From assembly GCA_964398055.1 (NCBI GenBank), contig CAYNLK010000022.1:1-64000 (forward strand): a stretch of DNA of 64,000 nucleotides. Direction: 5' to 3'. Positions 57,256 through 64,000 of the stretch are shown piece by piece. Source of the DNA: CAYNLK01 sp964398055 (GTDB lineage: Bacteria; Chloroflexota; Anaerolineae; 4572-78; J111). The notes beneath the pieces are model-generated. The model saw only the letters and a program-made list of their open reading frames with translations. It had not been told where the DNA came from and made no database searches. The position numbers were made by a program, and so were the translations under genes. Within the stretch, counting starts at the first letter, position 1. Each line of letters begins with the position of its first letter.

Positions 57256-57615
57256 ATGGAAAAAGTAAACCTGGCTCAAAAATTGAGCCTGTTCGAGGAG
57301 TCTTGGAGTCCCAAAATTGTGGGAGAATTGAACGACTCATACGTGAAGCTGGCTAAATTGAAGGGCGAGTTCGTTTGGCATCACCATGAGCATGAAGACG
57401 AGTTGTTCCTGGTAGTCAAGGGCCGGCTGTTGATCAAGTTCCGCGAGCGAGACATCTGGCTAGAAGAAGGCGAGTTTCTGATTGTGCCCAGGGGCGTCGA
57501 GCATCTGCCCGTGGCCGACGAGGAAGTTCACGTGATGCTCTTGGAGCCAAAATCGACCGTGAACACCGGCAACGTGCAAAATGAAAGAACCGTCGCTGCC
57601 AACCCGTGGCTGTAA
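57256..57615 (+). CDS. Small cupin-domain protein
   Basis: 119 aa, starting at ATG 57256 behind a strong ribosome site (GGGAGGAGGTCAAG). Single double-stranded beta-helix. Cupin motif 1 is GEFVWHHHEHEDELFLVVKG with three His and a Glu as metal ligands; motif 2 is FLIVPRGVEHLPVADEEVHV with the fourth-ligand His. It resembles short mannose-6-phosphate-isomerase-like cupins often annotated only by fold. Whether it is an enzyme or a binding protein is unknown. It stands alone between two oppositely directed transporter genes. Confidence 0.9.
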   Translation: MEKVNLAQKLSLFEESWSPKIVGELNDSYVKLAKLKGEFVWHHHEHEDELFLVVKGRLLIKFRERDIWLEEGEFLIVPRGVEHLPVADEEVHVMLLEPKSTVNTGNVQNERTVAANPWL

Positions 57616-57687
57616 CGGCTGCTCTAGCCATAAACGCGAATAAGGACCAAGCGTAGATAGCGCATTTCTCTTTGACCGATGAGTCAC

Positions 57688-58644
57688 TTAACCCGCCTCG
57701 ATCTGCACCACCCTGGCTCGCCGCAAGCGCCGGATAGCCAGCAGGGCGCTGAACAAGATCAGCCCCCCGCCGAGCCATTGCAGCGGCGTTAAATATTCGG
57801 CCAGGAATAAGACCGACCAGATCACCGTTAGAAACGTTTCGAGCGGGTTTAACAGCGCCACCTGACCACTGCCGAGCAACCGGACGCTGCTGACCATCGT
57901 CATTTGGGCCAGATAAGTGCCGATCACGGCCATCCAGCCCACGGCCAGCCAGCCGCCCCAGCCAGGGCTAACCCAGGGCGCGCCCTGAACCAGCCAGACC
58001 AGCCCAATCGCCGCCGTCATACTGGCGACCAGATACAGGGCGACCGCGAGCGGATCATACGCCCCCAATCGCCACTGAATCGAAAAGAGGTAGACCAGCA
58101 TAGCGCTAATGGCCCCCAAGACCAGGAGCAGCCCCAGCCAATCGACCTGGCCGCCCGGACCGATCAACAGGTAGACGCCGGCCAGACCTAAGGCCACCCG
58201 GATGGAGTTCCGGTAAGTAAACTTCTCACCCATAACGGCTAACACCCCCAAGACCAGCAGCGGATAGAGGGAAAAGGTCATCGACGCGACCGAGGCGCTG
58301 AGCCGGGTGAGCGAATAGGAATATAACAGGACGCCCGCGGCATAGCCCAGCCCGCCAATGGAAGCAAACTGGATCAACCGGCGATCAGCCCACAAACGTC
58401 GAGGGGCAAAGATGGCAATGGTGCCGCCCAACAGGATGGTCGCCAGCAGATACCTCAACATCAGGAGTTGGGGCGGGTCGATGCCCAGGTTGAGGGCAGT
58501 TTTGATGATCGGGGGCATGGAGCTAAAACAAAGGGTGGTGAACAGGGCCAGGCCCCAGCCTGACCAGGCCCGGCGACGAACTGGGAACTCCTGCTGAGCC
58601 GAGGTGGCTGAAAGGTCGGTGGCCGCGGTTTTGCCTGGGGTCAT
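57688..58644 (-). CDS. EamA-family (DMT) transporter
   Basis: 318 aa, with about ten membrane helices in two EamA repeats. The first repeat has WGLALFTTLCFSSMPPIIKT and SLTRLSASVASMTFSLYPLL; the second has AISAMLVYLFSIQWRLGAYD and SGQVALLNPLETFLTVIWSV, FLAEYLTPLQWLGGGLILFS. About 30 soluble residues precede helix 1 (TAATDLSATSAQQEFPVRRR). Drug/metabolite exporter of unknown substrate. It follows the inositol-monophosphatase-family gene by 34 bp on the same strand and is probably co-transcribed. Confidence 0.92.
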   Translation of the reverse strand: MTPGKTAATDLSATSAQQEFPVRRRAWSGWGLALFTTLCFSSMPPIIKTALNLGIDPPQLLMLRYLLATILLGGTIAIFAPRRLWADRRLIQFASIGGLGYAAGVLLYSYSLTRLSASVASMTFSLYPLLVLGVLAVMGEKFTYRNSIRVALGLAGVYLLIGPGGQVDWLGLLLVLGAISAMLVYLFSIQWRLGAYDPLAVALYLVASMTAAIGLVWLVQGAPWVSPGWGGWLAVGWMAVIGTYLAQMTMVSSVRLLGSGQVALLNPLETFLTVIWSVLFLAEYLTPLQWLGGGLILFSALLAIRRLRRARVVQIEAG

Positions 58645-58678
58645 GGGCAGGAATTGTCAAACAAGGTCAGCAAGGAAT

Positions 58679-59479
58679 TTAGCCGGGTTGCAGGTCACGG
58701 ATGTGCGGCAACAGAGCTTCGTGCAGCCGCCCGTTAGAAGCAAATATAAAAGGGGTTTGACCGTCCCACGGCCGGCCGCGCCAATCGGTAAAGCTGCCGC
58801 CGGCCTCCTGCGCCAGCAGGACCCCCGCGGCAAAATCCCACAGCTCGTCGCCGGAGCTGATAAAGGCATCGACCGTACCATTGGCCACCAGGGTCAAGCC
58901 GAGCGCCGTTGTCCCCAGCAGCCGCAAACTATATTGCAGACCCAGCCGCCGATAGAGTACAGTCATTCGCTCCAGGTCAGCCTCGGCATAGCCGTGATCC
59001 AGCAACACAATCGACTTGGCCGGCAGCCGGTTGGCCGAAACTTGAATGGGGCTGCCGTTCCGGTAGGCGCCTTTGCCTTTTTCGGCGTAAAAGTATTCTT
59101 TGGTGTAGGGATTGAAAATAACGCCCAGCAGGATGTCAGTCTCCTGCATCAAGGCAATCGAAATGGCAAAAAGCGGCAACCCCCTGGAAAAATTGGTGGT
59201 GCCATCGATGGGATCAACCACCCAGAATTTCTGAGATTCTGTCTCAGTCCGGCCGGTTTCTTCGCCCAAAAAAGCATAGGCCGACTTGGTCTGCAAGGTT
59301 TCGATAATTGCCTGTTCAGCCCGTTGATCGAATTCGGTGACCAGCCCTTTATCGCCTTTGGTCTCGGCAATGATGTCGGTTTGGAGGGCATTGATGACCA
59401 AATTGCCGGCATGTTGGGCCGCTTCAATGGCGATTTTAAGGTCTTCAGAAAATGGCGCAGGCAGGTTCAGCATTGGCAT
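58679..59479 (-). CDS. Inositol monophosphatase family protein
   Basis: 266 aa; Mg-dependent sugar or inositol phosphate phosphatase. Metal and catalytic motifs are complete: GEETGRT (about 70), WVVDPIDGTTNFSRGLPLFA (about 85-104), and WDFAAGVLLAQEAGGSFTDW (about 218-237). The substrate could be inositol-1-phosphate, fructose-1,6-bisphosphate or PAP; the family cannot be narrowed by eye. Two ATGs lie six bases apart (59479, 59473); AAAGG is better spaced for the second. The leader contains hairpins (see 59498-59612). First gene of a two-gene unit with the EamA transporter. Confidence 0.92.
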   Translation of the reverse strand: MPMLNLPAPFSEDLKIAIEAAQHAGNLVINALQTDIIAETKGDKGLVTEFDQRAEQAIIETLQTKSAYAFLGEETGRTETESQKFWVVDPIDGTTNFSRGLPLFAISIALMQETDILLGVIFNPYTKEYFYAEKGKGAYRNGSPIQVSANRLPAKSIVLLDHGYAEADLERMTVLYRRLGLQYSLRLLGTTALGLTLVANGTVDAFISSGDELWDFAAGVLLAQEAGGSFTDWRGRPWDGQTPFIFASNGRLHEALLPHIRDLQPG

Positions 59480-59497
59480 TACCTTTTCCCGTTATAT

Positions 59498-59612
59498 TTG
59501 TTCTAAGAAAAGAAACAACGCAGGCTCCCGGCGAGGGCTGCGTTGCCGCGTATCGGATTAAACTGCTGGCTGAGTTGTAAAAAGTGTAAGGCAAGCCCCC
59601 GGTAACGGGGCT
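59498..59612 (-). promoter_or_regulatory. Structured leader upstream of the phosphatase-EamA unit
   Basis: Read on the minus strand: a small hairpin AGCCCC/GGGGCT (59594-59612), then a longer one AACGCAG/CTGCGTT with an inner CTC/GAG (59517-59544), followed by a U-rich run (complement of 59498-59516). The second hairpin plus U-run resembles an intrinsic terminator within the leader, so attenuation is possible. It does not match a riboswitch I know. Confidence 0.35.
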
Positions 59613-59744
59613 AATCTACAACAACCAGGCCAGTATAGCATAATCAGGCGGGATTGACAACGATTAGACCAGAAGACGGGTTTTGCAAATATCCTGTCGA
59701 GTATTGTTGTATGAGATTAAGATGGCGCAATTCATGATTGTGAT
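59613..59744. other. Divergent intergenic region with no gene
   Basis: AT-richer spacer between the phosphatase leader and the promoter of the surface protein. A TTGACA hexamer lies near 59654 without a well-placed -10. No open frame is convincing. Confidence 0.5.
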
Positions 59745-59750
59745 ATAATA
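59745..59750 (+). promoter_or_regulatory. -10 box for the DUF11-like surface protein
   Basis: A perfect TATAAT preceded by TGTGA, about 54 bases before the ATG at 59805. The hexamer 17 bp upstream is poor, so it may be an extended -10 or activator-dependent promoter. Confidence 0.45.
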
Positions 59751-59804
59751 TCCAAGAATTCGGAAAAGCCGGCATATGATCTTCCTTGATCAAGGCTTGT
59801 AATT

Positions 59805-61805
59805 ATGGCACGGGCGTATATTCTCGGTTTTTTGATCTGTTTGGGAGTCCTGGCTCCCATTGCTGGTCTGGCACACCTCGAAATTATCTCAACCGAAATG
59901 GTTGAAGCAACCTGGCCGATCGGCGATGAAGGAGTTGCTATATCCCAGATGGTCTCGCTAACCGGCTCTATCTCTGAGACAATCAGCCCTGAGTTGGAGC
60001 CTGAAGACGAGGACGAGCCAGATTTCTTGTTTTATTTCCCCCTGATTCTAAAATCCTTCGACCCCACTCAACCCTGGCACGGGCTTGCTGTCGGCAAAAC
60101 TGCTTTCCCCAACCCGTCGCCGCCGGGGAGTCCATTGACCTACACCATCCGCTATACGGTCTCCGGTAATGAACCGGCTCCCAGCCTGACCATGGTCGAT
60201 ACAATACCGCCAAGCACTACCTATCAAAGCTGTAGCGGTGGTCTAAATTGCAACGTCATAGATCAGACGGTGATCTGGAACCTGGGTAATCCCGCCCCCT
60301 TTGTTAGCGGCGTTGTGACAGTTGTGACAATGGTTGTTCAGGTTGATAGCCAGGCGATCAGTGGGACAATCCTCACCAATACCGTAACCTTGAGCGATAC
60401 CTCCGGGCTGTCGGTGACCAAGCACATTACCACCCCGGTCAGACAATACGGGATCAATCCTTATATCATCGTTTATGATGACCTGGGCGACTTTATCGAG
60501 CCGGCGGGTGGTCATTTTACAGTCTCGGTGAATGACCACCTGCCGAATAGCGACTATAGGCTCTGGTTTGCCCGGCAAGACGGAAACTTCATTAACTCGC
60601 TTGAGTTCACCACCGATAGTATGGGTGGTAAATTGCTTACTTTCAATATCTCAGTCCTGACGCCCGCAACCGACCCGCTGCCGCCGGCAGGGACGCCTGA
60701 TTACCGTATCTACACTACGCTGGCCGCTGATCCAGGCATCCCGATTGCGACCTGTTTGGGCGATCTGCCAACCAACGCGCCTTGTTTTAGTGTGGCCCCT
60801 GATAACGCCGTCATCACCGCCCGCAATATCAACGACCCCGGCACTGACCAACAGCAGCAGCCAGTTGAACCGGCCCGCTGGCCGATAAGTTCCTCGATCC
60901 CAATCTATCTCTTTGGACACGACGTGAATAGCAGCTACACCATCACCTTTGACGGCCAACCCAGCCCGTCGGCGCCGGGAGTATTGTGGTTTGAAGGCGC
61001 GCAAGTCACCCAAATCCCGACCGACTCGCAATTTGGCGCCAATCGCAACGGTTCACCAGCCTTCTACATTGCCACCGGCCACACCCCAGGCGTGACTATG
61101 ACCATTGCCTCCAATGACGCCGGTTACGAGGTTGCCAGCACTACGGTCGAGTTCAGTCAGGCGGAAATAGATATTTTCGGCGAAACGGCTACCAGTACCC
61201 ACCCTCAAGGGGATGTTTTGGAGATTTCGTTGAGAAATCTGGCCCCGCGTCAACAGTATCGAATTCTTTTTGATGACGGTGTGTCAGCGCCTGTGATCAT
61301 CAGAGCAAGCGATGATGGAACCATTACTCTGGGCTATGTAGTACCATACGGTTCTCACATTCCCGGCGACCCGCCCAAACCGGTTGAAATTATTGGCGTT
61401 GATTATGGCCGTGGCCCCAATCCCAACAAAATCGCCAGCCGGTTGATCTGGCTCTATACACCTTTGGCCGCTTATATTAATGTGCCACGGCTGTCGGCGC
61501 CAATCGGTTCGCCGATTTTCATCCAGATCAGGCGGCACGAAGTTGAGACCGATTATGCTCTTTATCTTCAACAAGGCCCGCCAGCGGCTCCTACTTTCTC
61601 ACAGCTAATTGACAATGTTCATACCTCGTATAACCCTATGACCGGGCTGGGCGACTATGATCTACCTTACGTTATTCCCCCCTCTCTCAGCGGTGATTAT
61701 GTGATCCGTTCATTTTTACCCTCCAATCTGACTTCTCCCGTGGCTGAGCACGAACTGCGGCTGATAAGCTCCACCCTCACTTTGGCGGGTGACGCCGGCC
61801 GGTGA
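59805..61805 (+). CDS. Large secreted protein with a DUF11-like repeat
   Basis: 666 aa. The N-terminal signal peptide (ARAYILGFLICLGVLAPIAG) has no lipobox. An acidic linker (LEPEDEDEPDFLFYFPLILK, about 65-85) is followed by a DUF11-type immunoglobulin-like domain (about 95-210, PLTYTIRYTVSGNEPAPSLT, TNTVTLSDTSGL). About three to four further beta-rich domains follow to 650, each of the kind FTVSVNDHLPNSDYRLWFAR, YTITFDGQPS and LEISLRNLAPRQQYRILFDD, which look like repeated copies of one module. No sorting motif or membrane anchor is seen at the C-terminus. Probably a cell-surface or secreted structural protein. It lies 175 bp before another exported protein gene on the same strand. Confidence 0.8.
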   Translation: MARAYILGFLICLGVLAPIAGLAHLEIISTEMVEATWPIGDEGVAISQMVSLTGSISETISPELEPEDEDEPDFLFYFPLILKSFDPTQPWHGLAVGKTAFPNPSPPGSPLTYTIRYTVSGNEPAPSLTMVDTIPPSTTYQSCSGGLNCNVIDQTVIWNLGNPAPFVSGVVTVVTMVVQVDSQAISGTILTNTVTLSDTSGLSVTKHITTPVRQYGINPYIIVYDDLGDFIEPAGGHFTVSVNDHLPNSDYRLWFARQDGNFINSLEFTTDSMGGKLLTFNISVLTPATDPLPPAGTPDYRIYTTLAADPGIPIATCLGDLPTNAPCFSVAPDNAVITARNINDPGTDQQQQPVEPARWPISSSIPIYLFGHDVNSSYTITFDGQPSPSAPGVLWFEGAQVTQIPTDSQFGANRNGSPAFYIATGHTPGVTMTIASNDAGYEVASTTVEFSQAEIDIFGETATSTHPQGDVLEISLRNLAPRQQYRILFDDGVSAPVIIRASDDGTITLGYVVPYGSHIPGDPPKPVEIIGVDYGRGPNPNKIASRLIWLYTPLAAYINVPRLSAPIGSPIFIQIRRHEVETDYALYLQQGPPAAPTFSQLIDNVHTSYNPMTGLGDYDLPYVIPPSLSGDYVIRSFLPSNLTSPVAEHELRLISSTLTLAGDAGR

Positions 61806-61980
61806 TTGTTAAGCTGCCAAATCTCGCTTTGTTACAGGGCATTAGGACGAAGGATGAGCAGGGTGGGTTAAGCCGGGCTTAATCTACCTGTGGCAGACTA
61901 TGGGGCAAAGTCTAGTGTTCCTTTGTGGTTTATTTGACCTGATTTGGTCAAAGGTGGCTTGTCCAGGTTAGGAGCAACGT

Positions 61981-64000
61981 ATGAGAGGAAAACGTTTGAT
62001 GTTCAGAAGCTGGCTCACCCTTAGGCTTGTAGCCGGATTGATCATCCTCGCCGGCTGCCAGACTACCGTCCAAACGACCACAACTCCACCGACCGATTCT
62101 CCCACCGCGACGCCGCTGGCCGCGGCCGTGGCCCCGGCCACATCCACCGCTGAATCGGCACCCAATCCACCAACACCTGCCCCCGAGCCGACCCAACCAC
62201 CCGTGCCAACCCCCACCGCAGCCGAGCTAACGAGTTGCCAGCCCACCCCCCCCGACGCCCTGGGGCCGTTTTACGTCCCCGGCGCGCCGGAACGGTCGAG
62301 CGTGGGGCCGGGCCACGTACTGAGCGGAGTGGTTCGTTCGGCCGAGGGCTGCGCGCCCATCCCCGGCGCTCAACTGGAATTCTGGCTGGCCGGTCCCGAC
62401 GGCCAATACGGCGACGCCTACCGGGCCACAATGACGGCCGATACCGCCGGAGCCTATCGTTTTGAGAGCAACTTTCCACCGCCTTACAGCGGCCGGCCGT
62501 CCCATATCCACTTGCGAGTCACCGCGGCCGGGTACCAGCCGCTGGTCACCCAATATTATCCGGCCCAGGGACAGAGCGAAGGCAGTTTCGACCTGGTATT
62601 GGTGCCGGCAGCAGAGGCGAGCAACCGATCGACCAGACCGGGGCAAACAGCCAGCAACGTACCGGACCCAACCCTGTTTGAGGTGACCTGGCAGGATCGC
62701 TCCATGTTTGAAGCGGGGCTGATCGAAAGTGAGCGGGTTATTCTGGCGGAACTGCCGGGCGCCAGCGTCTACCACATCGAGCTGGAAATTGCCCCGGATT
62801 TTGTCGATCTGACCGGCCGGCAAGAAGTGCTGTATACCAACCAGGAAGATGGGCCATTAACGGAGGTTTATTTCCGGCTGTTCCCCAACCTGGCCGGCGG
62901 TTCCAGCACAATTACCAACCTGACGGTCAACGGCGCCGCGGTCGAGCCGGGTTATGAGCTGGCCAACAGCGCTATGCGCATCCCGTTGTCGCCGGCACTG
63001 GAACCGAATGAGCAGGTCGTTTTAGGGCTGGAATTCAACGTGGAAGTGCCAACCTCTGAGGGCGGCAACTACGGCACGTTTGCTTATCTGGATGACACCC
63101 TGGCCCTGGCCCACTTCTATCCGATGATTGCCGTGTACGATGATCGGGGCTGGAACATCGAAATCGCCCCCGGCTTTGGGGATATCATCTACGCCGACAG
63201 CAGCTTCTATCTGGCGCGCATCACCGCGCCGGCCAAGCTAATGTTGGCAACATCCGGGCTGGTCATCGAGCGGGTGGAGCAAGACGGGCAGCAGGTCCTG
63301 ACCGTTGCCGCCGGGCCGGTGCGAGATTTTTACCTGGCTGCCAGCGACCATTACACCGTCACCAGCCAGAGCGTAGGGGAGGTTGCAGTCAACAGCTACG
63401 CTCCGGCGGAATTGAGCGCAGGTTCGGCAATGGCCTTGACCCAGGCGGTCCAGGCCCTGCAAAGTTTCAACGAGCGCTTTGGCCCTTACCCCTTTACCGA
63501 ATTTGATCTGGTCACCACCCCCAACCTGGCCCTGGGGGTGGAATACCCCGGTATCGTGGTCATCCGGGGTGAGTTGTATGGAGCGGACCAGGACAACCGC
63601 TTATTAGAGGCGGTGGTGGCCCACGAAGTCGCTCATCAATGGTTCTATAGCGTGGTTGGTAATGACCAGGTCGATGAGCCGTGGGTAGATGAAGCCCTGG
63701 CCCAATATGCCACCCTGCTCTACTTTTTGGATGTGTACGGCCCGGCCGGAGCGGACGCTTTTCGAGGCTCGCTGGAGCGGCGCTGGACCCGGGTGGATGG
63801 GGTCGAAATCCCGATTGGGTTGCCGGTTCGAGATTACACCGTCCAGGAGTACAGCGCTATTGTCTACGGGCGGGGGCCGCTTTTTCTGGAAACGCTGGCC
63901 GAGTCGATGGGCCAGGAAAGCTTTGCAGCCTTCCTGCAAGAGTATTACCGGCGTCACCAATGGGGTATCGCTACCACCGCCAGCTTCAAAGATTTGGCTG
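61981..64000 (+). CDS. Lipoprotein: intradiol-dioxygenase-like domain plus M1 metallopeptidase (partial)
   Basis: Open to the window end, 673 residues seen. Signal peptide with lipobox LAGC (Cys26), then a Pro/Thr/Ala-rich stalk (about 28-85). Residues about 88-205 resemble the catechol intradiol dioxygenase fold: DALGPFYVPGA, Tyr143/Tyr147 region, Tyr169 and the His175-x-His177 pair in GRPSHIHLRV, matching the usual two-Tyr two-His iron ligands. From about 225 is an M1 aminopeptidase-type protein: beta-rich N-domain, the FGPYPFTEFDLV motif, a GVEYPGIVVI in place of GAMEN, and zinc site His548-Glu-Val-Ala-His552 followed after 18 residues by Glu571 in PWVDEALAQYA. A ribosome site (AGGAG) precedes ATG 61981. 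An unusual two-enzyme extracellular fusion. Confidence 0.88.
   Translation, partial: MRGKRLMFRSWLTLRLVAGLIILAGCQTTVQTTTTPPTDSPTATPLAAAVAPATSTAESAPNPPTPAPEPTQPPVPTPTAAELTSCQPTPPDALGPFYVPGAPERSSVGPGHVLSGVVRSAEGCAPIPGAQLEFWLAGPDGQYGDAYRATMTADTAGAYRFESNFPPPYSGRPSHIHLRVTAAGYQPLVTQYYPAQGQSEGSFDLVLVPAAEASNRSTRPGQTASNVPDPTLFEVTWQDRSMFEAGLIESERVILAELPGASVYHIELEIAPDFVDLTGRQEVLYTNQEDGPLTEVYFRLFPNLAGGSSTITNLTVNGAAVEPGYELANSAMRIPLSPALEPNEQVVLGLEFNVEVPTSEGGNYGTFAYLDDTLALAHFYPMIAVYDDRGWNIEIAPGFGDIIYADSSFYLARITAPAKLMLATSGLVIERVEQDGQQVLTVAAGPVRDFYLAASDHYTVTSQSVGEVAVNSYAPAELSAGSAMALTQAVQALQSFNERFGPYPFTEFDLVTTPNLALGVEYPGIVVIRGELYGADQDNRLLEAVVAHEVAHQWFYSVVGNDQVDEPWVDEALAQYATLLYFLDVYGPAGADAFRGSLERRWTRVDGVEIPIGLPVRDYTVQEYSAIVYGRGPLFLETLAESMGQESFAAFLQEYYRRHQWGIATTASFKDLA

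Noticed and set aside
59498..59612. Known riboswitch upstream of the phosphatase gene
   Set aside because: The hairpins do not match the conserved cores of the common riboswitch classes I can recognise, so only a general attenuator is proposed.

Overview
The window reads as chromosomal DNA of a Chloroflexota bacterium, most likely an Anaerolineae-type lineage. This is inferred from gene style only: very long GAF/PAS sensor proteins, Pro/Thr-rich surface lipoproteins, TIR-FGE fusions, PD40-type lipoproteins and a moderately high G+C. No rRNA or other marker is present to settle the taxonomy. Genes are dense and mostly housekeeping or signalling. No phage, plasmid, CRISPR or biosynthetic cluster was seen.

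Layout. 0.2-5.4 kb: a hybrid histidine kinase, a GT4 glycosyltransferase, a remnant of an NAD(P)-binding gene, tRNA-Leu(UAA) with its terminator, and a membrane-anchored Pro/Thr-rich protein. 5.7-31.6 kb: the most distinctive part, a signalling island. A GAF-PAS kinase and its OmpR-type regulator are followed, behind a Pho-box-like promoter, by three single REC proteins. Next come two giant kinase-less GAF/PAS proteins (1619 and 1991 aa), a giant GAF hybrid kinase (about 2035 aa), a threonine-synthase-like PLP enzyme fused to a REC domain, a REC-histidine kinase and Maf. All lie on one strand with small gaps or overlaps. 31.7-37.6 kb: an MFS transporter faces an argF-TPR-der operon.

37.7-42.1 kb: a repeat-rich accessory patch with a TIR-FGE protein, a REP-associated tyrosine transposase (RAYT) surrounded by GTAG-type REP palindromes, a radical SAM protein, a MITE-like palindrome and a tRNA-like relic. 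42.1-48.1 kb: an SH3b/beta-propeller lipoprotein and a MacAB-like efflux operon (YIP1 protein, HlyD adaptor, ATPase, permease). 48.3-53.4 kb: a NarL-type two-component pair, then an NHL lipoprotein coupled to a SpoIIE-type phosphatase. 53.4-55.9 kb: overlapping moeA-hemA. 56.1-59.5 kb: a second copy of the MITE-like palindrome, two EamA transporters, a cupin and an inositol-monophosphatase-family protein. 59.8-64.0 kb: a DUF11-like surface protein and a lipoprotein combining an intradiol-dioxygenase-like domain with an M1 metallopeptidase, cut by the window end.

How it may work together (inference): the 9.1-31.6 kb operon resembles one multi-input phosphorelay. GAF arrays sense or scaffold, the hybrid kinases phosphorylate REC proteins, and one output is a PLP enzyme carrying its own REC domain. 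That would couple amino-acid metabolism to two-component signalling without transcription. This arrangement is the best candidate here for an undescribed system.
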